Shown piece by piece: positions 17,327-25,278 of a stretch of DNA of 52,521 nucleotides. The translations under genes were made by a program, and so were the position numbers. The notes beneath the pieces were generated by a model. It was not told the DNA's origin, did not search any database, and saw only the letters and a list, made by a program, of their open reading frames with translations. Within the stretch, counting starts at the first letter, position 1; each line of letters begins with the position of its first letter. Source of the DNA: an uncultured Bacteroidales bacterium (lineage in GTDB: Bacteria > Bacteroidota > Bacteroidia > Bacteroidales > Paludibacteraceae). The DNA lies in contig CALFTM010000031.1 in NCBI GenBank assembly GCA_937916355.1, positions 1-52,521 on the forward strand, read 5' to 3'.

Positions 17327-19054
17327 ATGAAAAAACACACGATAAAAAAGCTCTCTTTTAAGTGTTTGTCACTATCAGTGATGGTTCTTCTTTCAGCGTG
17401 CAGCAGCAAGACTGATGAAAAGAAAGAGGTTTCCCAAGAAAATGTGCCATCTTCTACGATTGCAGGACCTTCTGTCATGGGAAATGACGATAGGAATCTT
17501 TTTGAGGTGAAAGGAGACGTGGAAAAGGTGCAGACCATCACCTCCCGAATTGTAGACAAGACCCGCATAGATTTTGACACTTCAGCAGTCTCCTTTTATG
17601 AGGACGGAATTATCAAAACAATATTGAACACCTCCATGCCAGAGGTTAAATTTGAGCATAACGGGTCTACCCATAATTCCATGTACGAATTGGCCCGAAA
17701 CCAAATCGGAAAGATAAAATCTTTCTCATGGAAAGTGATGGCAACTCCCGAAACATTTGTAAATATAGGTTACGAATATTTATACAACGAAAAGGGGATG
17801 CTGAGCAAAATGATTTCTCATGGCATAGACAGTCGCTCAGAATATCTCTACCAATATGACGGGAATGGGCGAGTCTCTAAAATGTCCATAAAAGGAGAGG
17901 GCGACGGAAACAAATGGGAATATGAGTACAACTACGAATATATTGCATCAGACCAAAAAGGGAACTGGATTTTAGCGGTGGAGAAAGCAGTCTACAAGAC
18001 GCACCTCCTCAACGAGGAAAACGACATTTCATCTTCTCACTCTACCAATATCGTCTCCAGAAAAATTTCCTACTATGATGGCACGAACAACGAGCATTCA
18101 AAAGAGTTGAAGAAAACCATCAAAGATAAAATTGATGAGATTTTCGTTATCCATGCTGATGACGGAAATCATTACGATGCCTTCTTGTCTTCTCGTTTGA
18201 GAAGTGCGGAGAGAGAAAAAGAGAAGTACTTACACAGTTCTTTCCACAACCCTAACATTCCTCAAAATGAGGCGTGCGGATTTTTCTACAACAAATTGGA
18301 TGCTAAATTAAATTCAAGATCTGCAAAGGTGACTCCGAGAGTCCTTTCTGTCTACAACTCCAATTGCCAAGGGTGCTATGCTTCTGTTCTTTTGAATTGG
18401 ACTTATAAAGGGAATGAATCTTCTTCGGATTTCGTTATATTCAAATTTGTACAAGAGAAAGGCAACTATGTAATAGACGACTATTTCGACAATATCTCTT
18501 CATACAATACTCATTTGGATCTTTCTTATAAGTATGGCATCCAAAACGGCTCATTCCTAAAGAAGGTAACGGGAGATTTCAATGGTGATGGTTGCACGGA
18601 ACAAACTTGGGTCTACTGTCCAAAATATGAACTTAAAGACGGAAAGATAAATCCTGAAAGTTCACACTTCCAAATCTTCAGTTCTAAAGAGGAGGTAAAA
18701 CCATACAAGAGCGAGACGGGGTGCGAGGCAAGCAGAAGTAAAGAGAATGAATACATCAATTTCATCAACGTCATCAATCTGGGAGACATCAACGGAAATG
18801 GGAAAGACAACCTTGGTATCCTCTATAAAAAATTGGATGGTTCAGGTTGCCGCTACACCATCTTGAACGTCAATGATAACAACCAATGGGAGGAGATCAT
18901 TGAACCTATCACACTCTACGAGGAGGCTCTCTCCGCTAACGAGAAGTTCATCGACCATATCGCTTGCCAGCCTTGCATCTTAAAGATACAAACTCACGTG
19001 AAGAGTGAAGATGGCTCAATACAAAAGGTCTACAAGCAAATTTCTTTTAAATAA
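17327..19054 (+). CDS. Large lipoprotein of unknown function
   Basis: This protein has 575 residues. The N-terminus MKKHTIKKLS, a hydrophobic core and the lipobox LSAC (Cys at residue 25) predict a lipoprotein anchored in the membrane. The middle contains YD/RHS-like tyrosine-rich stretches (YLYQYDGNGRVSKM). The C-terminal half has FNGDG and DINGNGKDN motifs resembling FG-GAP/VCBS calcium-binding loops. The ATG at 17327 places the signal peptide correctly; the open frame begins at 17303. I do not recognise a named family. It stands alone, with an empty region before it and a terminator after it. Confidence 0.75.
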   Translation: MKKHTIKKLSFKCLSLSVMVLLSACSSKTDEKKEVSQENVPSSTIAGPSVMGNDDRNLFEVKGDVEKVQTITSRIVDKTRIDFDTSAVSFYEDGIIKTILNTSMPEVKFEHNGSTHNSMYELARNQIGKIKSFSWKVMATPETFVNIGYEYLYNEKGMLSKMISHGIDSRSEYLYQYDGNGRVSKMSIKGEGDGNKWEYEYNYEYIASDQKGNWILAVEKAVYKTHLLNEENDISSSHSTNIVSRKISYYDGTNNEHSKELKKTIKDKIDEIFVIHADDGNHYDAFLSSRLRSAEREKEKYLHSSFHNPNIPQNEACGFFYNKLDAKLNSRSAKVTPRVLSVYNSNCQGCYASVLLNWTYKGNESSSDFVIFKFVQEKGNYVIDDYFDNISSYNTHLDLSYKYGIQNGSFLKKVTGDFNGDGCTEQTWVYCPKYELKDGKINPESSHFQIFSSKEEVKPYKSETGCEASRSKENEYINFINVINLGDINGNGKDNLGILYKKLDGSGCRYTILNVNDNNQWEEIIEPITLYEEALSANEKFIDHIACQPCILKIQTHVKSEDGSIQKVYKQISFK

Positions 19055-19077
19055 AAAAGTTTGCAAAAACAAAAAAT

Positions 19078-19118
19078 CAAGGCTGCCTAACGATAACCGT
19101 TGGACAGCCTTTTTTTTA
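19078..19118 (+). terminator. Terminator after the lipoprotein gene
   Basis: AAGGCTG and CAGCCTT form the base of an imperfect hairpin, with further pairing inside (AACG/CGTT). A run of nine T follows on the plus strand. Confidence 0.8.
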
Positions 19119-19128
19119 CAATATTTTT

Positions 19129-19857
19129 TTAATATCCCACATCTTCCAAAAAAAGCCCCTGCGCGGGAACGGACATCCCTGCCGCACAACGATCTTTTTT
19201 TTCTATGATCTCACAAAACTGCTCTACTGTTAGTTTCCCTTTCCCGACTTCCACCAACGTCCCGACAACAGCCCTTACCATGTTCCGAAGAAAACGATTG
19301 GCAGTAATCGTAAAGACCAGACTATCGTCATGTTTTTCCCATTGTGCAAAAGAGACAACGCAATCATTGGTCTTCGCATCTGTATGAAGTTTGGAGAAAC
19401 TGGTAAAATCGGTATATTCAAGCAATTTGCCTGCAGCCTCATTCATCTTCTCCACATCCAACGGGAAGGTAAAACGCGCAGCAAATTCATGATTAAAAGG
19501 GGACTTCCGAGTTGAAACATAATACCGGTAAGTACGATATTTCGCACTGAACCGGGCGTGCAAATCATCATCCACCCTATATAAATCATAAATCGCAATA
19601 TCTGGAGGGAGTAAGGCGTTTAGCTTGTTGACAATCAAAGGAGGGTCGACGATCTCCTTTTCAATATCGAAATGGGCATACATACACCGGGCATGGACAC
19701 CAGCATCGGTGCGCCCAGCCCCCACCAATTCGACTGGAGACCTCAACACCATGGATATTTTCTCAGTCATGACCGACTGTACGGACACATCATTAGGCTG
19801 AACTTGCCAACCATGATAGTGAGTTCCCTTATAAGCAAATTTCAGGAAATACCGCAT
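19129..19857 (-). CDS. truA: tRNA pseudouridine(38-40) synthase TruA
   Basis: This protein of 242 residues isomerises uridines 38-40 in the tRNA anticodon arm. The catalytic aspartate is D51 in GRTDAGVHA. Other family segments are YKGTHYHGWQ near the start and FLRNMVRAVVGTL near the end. The length is normal. It lies 12 nt downstream of dapA on the same strand, so the two are co-transcribed. Confidence 0.97.
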   Translation of the reverse strand: MRYFLKFAYKGTHYHGWQVQPNDVSVQSVMTEKISMVLRSPVELVGAGRTDAGVHARCMYAHFDIEKEIVDPPLIVNKLNALLPPDIAIYDLYRVDDDLHARFSAKYRTYRYYVSTRKSPFNHEFAARFTFPLDVEKMNEAAGKLLEYTDFTSFSKLHTDAKTNDCVVSFAQWEKHDDSLVFTITANRFLRNMVRAVVGTLVEVGKGKLTVEQFCEIIEKKDRCAAGMSVPAQGLFLEDVGY

Positions 19858-19869
19858 TCTTCCGAAGTT

Positions 19870-20763
19870 TCAACATTTCACGTTGAGCCTCTTCAACACG
19901 TCGCGTATCTTCTCGTAAGTGACAGTTCTTGTAGGCACTAAAGGCAACCTCAATCTATTGTCCGCATACCCCATCAATGAAAGCATACACTTCACACCAG
20001 CCGGATTACCATCGACAAACAACAAATCGAACAAGTCTGTGAACATCTGATGAATCTCCCTCGCTTGTTCATATTCTCCTTGCAAAGAGAGTCGCACCAT
20101 CCTACCAAACTCTTTAGGGAAAGCATTTCCAATCACCGAAATGACACCCTTCGCACCCATCGTGATAAGTGGGTAAGTGATTCCATCATCTCCGGAGATA
20201 ACCACAAAATCCTTCGGTTTCCTTTTGATGATGTCATTAATCTGATCCATGTCCCCACAAGCCTCCTTGATCGCCACGACATTTTCAAACTCTCGTGCAA
20301 TCCGAATGGTAGTGTCCGGTAACATATTGACACCAGTTCGACTGGGAACATTATAAAGGATGACAGGCACTGGTGATGCCTCCGCTATAGCCTTGAAATG
20401 TTGATACATTCCCTCTTGTGAAGGTTTGTTATAATAAGGGACAACGGACAATATCGCATCAACACCCGAAAAATCATCAGTCTGCAATGTTTTCACAATC
20501 GCCCTCGTGTTATTTCCTCCACACCCGAGAACAATCGGCACTCTTCCATTCACACGCTCTTTGACGAACTTCACAATCTCTTTTTTCTCTTCATCAAAAA
20601 GAGCTGGAGTCTCTGCCGTAGAGCCTAACACTACAAGATAATCGACCCCGTTTTGCAACTGATAGTCAAGCAAACGAGCAAAAGTATCAAAATCGACACT
20701 TTCGTCTTCCTTAAAAGGTGTGATCAGGGCAATCCCCAATCCAGTGAATTTTGTCTGTGCCAT
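19870..20763 (-). CDS. dapA: 4-hydroxy-tetrahydrodipicolinate synthase
   Basis: This enzyme of 297 residues condenses pyruvate with aspartate semialdehyde, the first step toward diaminopimelate and lysine. The Schiff-base lysine is K166 (VVAIKEACGD). The catalytic tyrosine is Y137 (LYNVPSRTG). The substrate loop GSTAE and the VPYYNKP motif are also present. The length and TIM-barrel pattern are standard. It is the first gene of the dapA-truA unit, with -7 candidates at 20808-20815 and 20793-20800. Confidence 0.97.
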   Translation of the reverse strand: MAQTKFTGLGIALITPFKEDESVDFDTFARLLDYQLQNGVDYLVVLGSTAETPALFDEEKKEIVKFVKERVNGRVPIVLGCGGNNTRAIVKTLQTDDFSGVDAILSVVPYYNKPSQEGMYQHFKAIAEASPVPVILYNVPSRTGVNMLPDTTIRIAREFENVVAIKEACGDMDQINDIIKRKPKDFVVISGDDGITYPLITMGAKGVISVIGNAFPKEFGRMVRLSLQGEYEQAREIHQMFTDLFDLLFVDGNPAGVKCMLSLMGYADNRLRLPLVPTRTVTYEKIRDVLKRLNVKC

Positions 20764-20807
20764 ATAAATTATACATTCTATAAAATCAACTCCAAATTTA
20801 GAAGTTA

Positions 20808-20815
20808 CAAAGTTA
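20808..20815 (-). promoter_or_regulatory. dapA -7 promoter box
   Basis: Minus-strand TAACTTTG matches TAnnTTTG, about 45 nt before the dapA start. A second match, TAAATTTG, at 20793-20800 could serve instead. Confidence 0.45.
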
Positions 20816-20862
20816 AAAAGGATTTACGGAAAAGTCGTCTCTTCATTTAGAAAAAATTAACC

Positions 20863-21237
20863 TCATTTGTAAAAAACAAAGAAAACAGCCAATACCAGAC
20901 ACACAAACGCTGCAATATGGTTCCACTGCAAAGTTTCACCATGGAACAGGAAGATGGCAATGACGGAAAATACCGCTATGGAGATAACCTCCTGCAACAC
21001 CTTCAACTGAACAAGTGAAAAAGGGCCGCCCGTAATTTGTGAGCCACACCGGTTTGCCGGAATCATAAAACAATACTCAAACAAGGCTACTCCCCAACTG
21101 CACAAGATTATTAATATCAAAGGCCAATCGGTCGAAATCTTCATCTCCTGCAATTTCAGATTACCATACCATGCGAATGTCATGAAGACATTAGAAACTA
21201 TTAGCATCAAAATCGTGCAAATAACCCGTAATTCCAT
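20863..21237 (-). CDS. DUF486 small membrane protein (DMT superfamily)
   Basis: This protein has 124 residues and four hydrophobic segments. It matches the DUF486 pattern: SNVFMTFAWYGNLK near the N-terminus, then CSWGVALFEYCFMIPANR, and a QLKVLQEV helix. These single-unit relatives of drug/metabolite transporters have no established substrate. I use the ATG at 21237. The upstream frame to 21333 is basic and unlike the family. Confidence 0.85.
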   Translation of the reverse strand: MELRVICTILMLIVSNVFMTFAWYGNLKLQEMKISTDWPLILIILCSWGVALFEYCFMIPANRCGSQITGGPFSLVQLKVLQEVISIAVFSVIAIFLFHGETLQWNHIAAFVCLVLAVFFVFYK

Positions 21238-21382
21238 AAATATTTCTCTTTTCTTTTTTTTGCTCTGCAAAAGTAATGTTTCTAATTCATTGTACACTAC
21301 TCTACGAGGAACATTTTTTAGAGGATGCTTCAATAAATTTAGGAAGGCAACAAAATATAAAATCGTAATCTATAGAAATTGC

Positions 21383-22471
21383 CTAAAAATATTTCTTCAC
21401 CTCTGTCGTGTTCCGTCTGATGATTTTTAGTATCGTCAATCTTCTTAGTTTTCGGCTGGACAACTTTTCTGCATCTTCTGGACTTATTGTTTTGAGACGG
21501 CGACCGAAAAGGTCGTAAACTTCAATTTTCTCAATAGGGTCGGAGGATGAGTTTGTGATGGACTGCACCCAACTCGGATCGGGTTCTGCACAAGGCGTAC
21601 CGCCTGTCGTTCCTCCTACACAAAACCCACAATTGTCGAGATAGGCAGAACCATTCCAATATCCGATACAATCTTGCTGGCACATCGAATTTTTTTCTAT
21701 GCCTGTCTCCCCTCCTGAACAGACTCCACAATTGTCCATTTCTGCACTTCCTCCAACAACCCCAAAGCAGTCGGGGCATTCTGAAACTTGGAACTGCTGG
21801 CCGGTCGACACCTCTTCTCCCTCTTTGTATTCCACATTTTCTACCAAAAGGCTCTCTCCACTCACTGCCGTCAGTCGAAATGTATAGGGTCCGCACTGGC
21901 TCTTCTCTTCGTCTATCCCCGCCATATCCACAAAAAAATTGTACATCTCTCTGTGGATGGGGACGAACGTACCATCTTTTTTTCTGTACTCTACCGTTTT
22001 CAACGCATATCTGAAATTCCGGAACTGTGCTTTGAAGTAATAGGGACTCGTACCCTCTTCGTAATATACTTTTATGTCGTCTTTTGTCGGACAGGAAACA
22101 AATCTCCATTTTATAGGAATCCTGCCATCCTTCAACTCCGCCAATTGTATGAATGCTTCTGTGCTAAAGTCTATGTCCCCTTGCAAACATTCAGGACATC
22201 GGTCGACCACCTGCAAAGTGATTTCTCCTTTAGGGCCTAACACTCTTACACAGGCACCACATGCCGCACTGCTGTCATACTGCACATGATTCATGGCACA
22301 GTGGTAAAAATCGCCCTCTGCAACGGGCATTCCGCAATTTCCGCCGTTGCTTCCTGCTACTCCTCCGTATTGTGTTCCCTCTCCCTCGTACCACACCTCT
22401 TCGCAAAAATCAGTTTGAGAAAAAAGAGGTGCGGACAACAATACCATTATCAGAATCTGTAGGTATCTCAT
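21383..22471 (-). CDS. Bacterial expansin with Cys-rich repeats and T9SS-like C-terminal tail
   Basis: This exported protein has 362 residues and a signal peptide of about 18. Residues 27-128 form the double-psi beta-barrel (domain 1), with D90 in VVDRCPE at the position of the essential Asp of Bacillus EXLX1 and with the IKWRFVSCP end. About 133-230 match the CBM63-like domain 2 (AQFRNFRYALKTVEY, MYNFFV, GPYTFRLT). Two Cys motifs follow, each with DC-G and DNCG-C-GG elements (about 235-254 and 268-287). The last 45 residues (KIEVYDLFGRRLKT to KKYF) resemble a T9SS type-A sorting signal. Expansins loosen cellulose-containing walls without hydrolysis. It starts 3 nt after the acetyltransferase stop, so translation is probably coupled. 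Confidence 0.88.
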   Translation of the reverse strand: MRYLQILIMVLLSAPLFSQTDFCEEVWYEGEGTQYGGVAGSNGGNCGMPVAEGDFYHCAMNHVQYDSSAACGACVRVLGPKGEITLQVVDRCPECLQGDIDFSTEAFIQLAELKDGRIPIKWRFVSCPTKDDIKVYYEEGTSPYYFKAQFRNFRYALKTVEYRKKDGTFVPIHREMYNFFVDMAGIDEEKSQCGPYTFRLTAVSGESLLVENVEYKEGEEVSTGQQFQVSECPDCFGVVGGSAEMDNCGVCSGGETGIEKNSMCQQDCIGYWNGSAYLDNCGFCVGGTTGGTPCAEPDPSWVQSITNSSSDPIEKIEVYDLFGRRLKTISPEDAEKLSSRKLRRLTILKIIRRNTTEVKKYF

Positions 22472-22474
22472 GGT

Positions 22475-23032
22475 TCAATCTTTTGTCAGTTGTAAATGCC
22501 ACATTTTGTGTCCTAAAAACATCGTTTCATTCTTTCGCTGAAATCCGATTTTACGATATAATTTTTCTGCTTTCGGATTATCAAAATCGACCAACAGTCC
22601 TATGCAGAAATGTCCCTCCTCGGTTGCTTTTTCAATCATCGACTTCAACAACTGTTCCCCGATTCCTCTGCCCCTAAATTCAGGAAGTACAGAAATGGAG
22701 TCTATGTAAAACTCCCCTGCGGAGGTCTCATCCTCAATCTCCAAATTTTTTCCTACCCGTTCTCGATAGAGTTTCAACAGAGAGAGTCTCAGCTCTTGCA
22801 GTTTTGCGCCATCATACCCGACCACCGCCCCAACCGGCTCTCCACAAACCTCCGCAACCAGTGCATTTTTATAACTATACTGAGAATTTTCCATCTCCGC
22901 CAATTCTCGGAAAATCGGAAGAAGTGCATACCCCTCCTCTGTATTGATCGCTGCGGCGACAACCTTTGCAATCAACTCTGCATCTTCTTTTGATGCCGGA
23001 CGTATTTTCAATTCCAAATCCATATTCTTCAT
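22475..23032 (-). CDS. GNAT-family N-acetyltransferase
   Basis: This protein of 185 residues is a GCN5-related acetyltransferase using acetyl-CoA. The acetyl-CoA loop is RGRGIGEQLL, preceded by the IDSISVLPEF strand. The C-terminal strand (NPKAEKLYRKIGFQ) is also typical. The substrate is unknown. I take the ATG at 23032; 23023 is possible. The upstream frame to 23194 is hydrophobic junk over the divergent promoter. The stop lies 3 nt from the expansin start, so it is the first gene of a two-gene unit. Confidence 0.88.
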   Translation of the reverse strand: MKNMDLELKIRPASKEDAELIAKVVAAAINTEEGYALLPIFRELAEMENSQYSYKNALVAEVCGEPVGAVVGYDGAKLQELRLSLLKLYRERVGKNLEIEDETSAGEFYIDSISVLPEFRGRGIGEQLLKSMIEKATEEGHFCIGLLVDFDNPKAEKLYRKIGFQRKNETMFLGHKMWHLQLTKD

Positions 23033-23136
23033 TCTTAATAAAATATCAGTTTTTTCAAAGATACAAAAAAATCTAAAGGCAACTTCTATAAAGAACGATT
23101 TTATATTTTGGGCGCATAATTTCAGTTTCAAATGCT

Positions 23137-23165
23137 TTTGATCATAAAAAAAAAAAATACCTTTG
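23137..23165 (+). promoter_or_regulatory. EamA-transporter promoter
   Basis: TACCTTTG (23158-23165) fits the -7 box. A TTTG at 23137-23140 lies 17 bp upstream, slightly short of the usual spacing. An A-rich tract fills the gap. Confidence 0.55.
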
Positions 23166-23221
23166 CAGGCGTTTTTCATGGCACGCAATATCATTTAACA
23201 GACCTTAAATTCAGTTCTAAA

Positions 23222-24145
23222 ATGAACGAAAAAGCAAAAGGATACCTCCTTGGAGCGATAGCGGCTTCAACCTACGGAATGAACCCACTCTTTGCATTGC
23301 CGCTTTACGACGACGGCATGTCACCCGACTCGGTATTGTTCTTTCGATACCTTCTTGCCATCCCGATAACAGGCTTCATGATCAAGTCTCGTGGCAGGAA
23401 CTTTTCCATTGAGAAAAAGAACATCGTCCCGCTTCTATTGTTCGGTGTGTTCCTTTCAATCTCCTCTCTCACTCTTTTTTACAGCTACAAGTACATGGAT
23501 GCCGGCATTGCAGCAACTCTTCTTTTTGTCTATCCTGTGGTTGTCGCACTCATCATGTACTTCATTTTCAAAGAGAAACTTTCCAGACAAACCATTTTTT
23601 GCGTTCTATTGGTACTAATCGGCATCGGACTCCTTTTCAAAGGGGAGGCAGAGGGGTCTCTCTCCTTGAAAGGTACGTTCCTTGTGATGATTTCCGCCAT
23701 TTCTTACGCCATCTACATTGTGGGAGTCAATCATGGAGACATCAAAGAGGTGGCTACCATCAAAGTCTCTTTCTACGTCCTCATCTTCGGTTGGATTGTC
23801 ATCGCAATCAGCACTATCTTAAACGATGGTTTGCAGATTCCTACCCAACTCAGTTCTTGGCTCAATCTTCTAATGCTCGCTATTCTTCCAACTACCGTAT
23901 CTCTGGTTTGCACTACTGCCGCCATTAAATACATCGGTTCAACGCCAACTGCCATATTGGGTGCATTGGAACCCGTCACTGCCATATTTATCGGCATCAC
24001 AGTATTCGATGAGATCATTTCACCGCGCGAATGGTTAGGACTCATCATCATCATTGTTGCCGTTACATTAGTGATTGCAGGGAATAGCGTCACCTCCCAC
24101 CTTATCAGATTCCGCAAACTATTCCCCAAAATCAGACGCAAATAG
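23222..24145 (+). CDS. EamA/DMT-family transporter
   Basis: This inner-membrane transporter of 307 residues has ten predicted transmembrane helices in two EamA repeats. Repeat 1 begins KAKGYLLGAIAASTYGMNP. Repeat 2 has the typical YIGSTPTAILGALEPVTA segment. Members export metabolites or amino acids, and the substrate here cannot be told. The ATG at 23222 starts the family N-terminus. The frame open to 23132 overlaps the promoter. Confidence 0.9.
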   Translation: MNEKAKGYLLGAIAASTYGMNPLFALPLYDDGMSPDSVLFFRYLLAIPITGFMIKSRGRNFSIEKKNIVPLLLFGVFLSISSLTLFYSYKYMDAGIAATLLFVYPVVVALIMYFIFKEKLSRQTIFCVLLVLIGIGLLFKGEAEGSLSLKGTFLVMISAISYAIYIVGVNHGDIKEVATIKVSFYVLIFGWIVIAISTILNDGLQIPTQLSSWLNLLMLAILPTTVSLVCTTAAIKYIGSTPTAILGALEPVTAIFIGITVFDEIISPREWLGLIIIIVAVTLVIAGNSVTSHLIRFRKLFPKIRRK

Positions 24146-24177
24146 GTCGCCCGTTTTTATCAAGACGACCATTTAGG

Positions 24178-24945
24178 CTATTTTCCCTCGGCTAAGAATA
24201 CCTCAGGTTCTCTTCTGTACGAAAAAGCTTTGTTGAATTTCCATGAAGCCAAAAAATATTTCAGACCTCTAAACTTTCTGCTACCGGACGGGCATACGAC
24301 AATACAACGGCCACACTTGATACACTTCTCCTGATTCACGCCTCTTGGGGCGGAGGCATCAATCGCACCTGTCGGACAAAGGGCTGCACATTTACCACAC
24401 TCCTTACAGCTGCCTGAACCCGTCGGCCATATCGGAATAGCCCCCGGCTGTTTGTAGGGTCTGTTCCCCTTTACCTCAACAGCACCGAACCCTGTTTGGA
24501 GCAAACTCTTCACAGCCTCTGCAAACTGGTCTATTTTCCGGTAATCCTCCTCATCCGGACGATTCTCCCCCACTTTAGGGAATATACTATGTTGCGCCAC
24601 AAACGCTCCAGCCCCCATCACCCTAAAACCATTTTCATTCAATATGTCAGACAACTCCAACAGAGCATCGTCATAATCCCTGTTTCCATAAACCGCCACA
24701 GCAACCGCCGCTGTCCCCTCTCCTTTAAACCTCCGAATACGCTCCACCGCCATCGCTGGTACTCTTCCGGCATACACCGGAACACCAACCACAAACAGAT
24801 CATCCGACGACAACCGGATTAAAGTATCCGAATCGTCATTCGTAATATCAAAAAATTTTTTTTCATCTGAAAAATTTCCAACAAAACGCTCCACCACTTT
24901 TCGGGTGGTATAGGTCGCACTAAAAAAACAAGTTGTTATCTTCAT
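24178..24945 (-). CDS. EFR1-type flavodoxin-ferredoxin protein
   Basis: This protein has 255 residues. The first part (about 1-150) is a flavodoxin-like domain starting ITTCFFSATYTTRKVV with the FMN-loop FSATYTT. The second part holds two [4Fe-4S] motifs, CKECGKCAALCP and CIKCGRCIVVCP. This is the EFR1 architecture (flavodoxin fused to bacterial ferredoxin), probably moving electrons in an anaerobic redox reaction. It is the third gene of a run with AbiH and TIGR04076, 18 nt after the latter. Its relation to them is unknown. Confidence 0.88.
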   Translation of the reverse strand: MKITTCFFSATYTTRKVVERFVGNFSDEKKFFDITNDDSDTLIRLSSDDLFVVGVPVYAGRVPAMAVERIRRFKGEGTAAVAVAVYGNRDYDDALLELSDILNENGFRVMGAGAFVAQHSIFPKVGENRPDEEDYRKIDQFAEAVKSLLQTGFGAVEVKGNRPYKQPGAIPIWPTGSGSCKECGKCAALCPTGAIDASAPRGVNQEKCIKCGRCIVVCPSGSRKFRGLKYFLASWKFNKAFSYRREPEVFLAEGK

Positions 24946-24963
24946 ATCTATTCAACTTTAAAA

Positions 24964-25266
24964 TCATTCAACTACTTCCACATAAAAACTCACAGGACGA
25001 AAACCATCATTGCACGAAAGCATCGCCGAATAGGGGTTCTTCATCCACCCGTCGTAAAAATTGCCCTCTCCTTTCGCAAGTTTCTCCACAAATGGGAATA
25101 TGGTCTCCCACGCGCTATCACACATGCCCGCAGGCTTCTTGCAATCCACCACAAGAAAAGTTTGTCCCATTTGCATATCACAAGTATGTTCGATGGGATT
25201 TTCGTACAACTCTCTCAAATCATCGTAACACGCCATGCGCATCACAGTTATCTTCACCTTCTTCAT
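24964..25266 (-). CDS. TIGR04076-family protein
   Basis: This small protein of 100 residues matches TIGR04076 throughout: KVKITVMRM start, MGQTFLVVDC, KPAGMCDSAWETIFPFVEKLA, GWMKNPYSAMLSCNDGFRPV. Conserved cysteines (AGMCD, LSCNDG) suggest metal or redox chemistry, but no function is established. Related proteins often sit next to ferredoxin or oxidoreductase genes, and here EFR1 follows after 18 nt. It begins 12 nt after the AbiH stop. Confidence 0.85.
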   Translation of the reverse strand: MKKVKITVMRMACYDDLRELYENPIEHTCDMQMGQTFLVVDCKKPAGMCDSAWETIFPFVEKLAKGEGNFYDGWMKNPYSAMLSCNDGFRPVSFYVEVVE

Positions 25267-25278
25267 CCAATATTTTTT

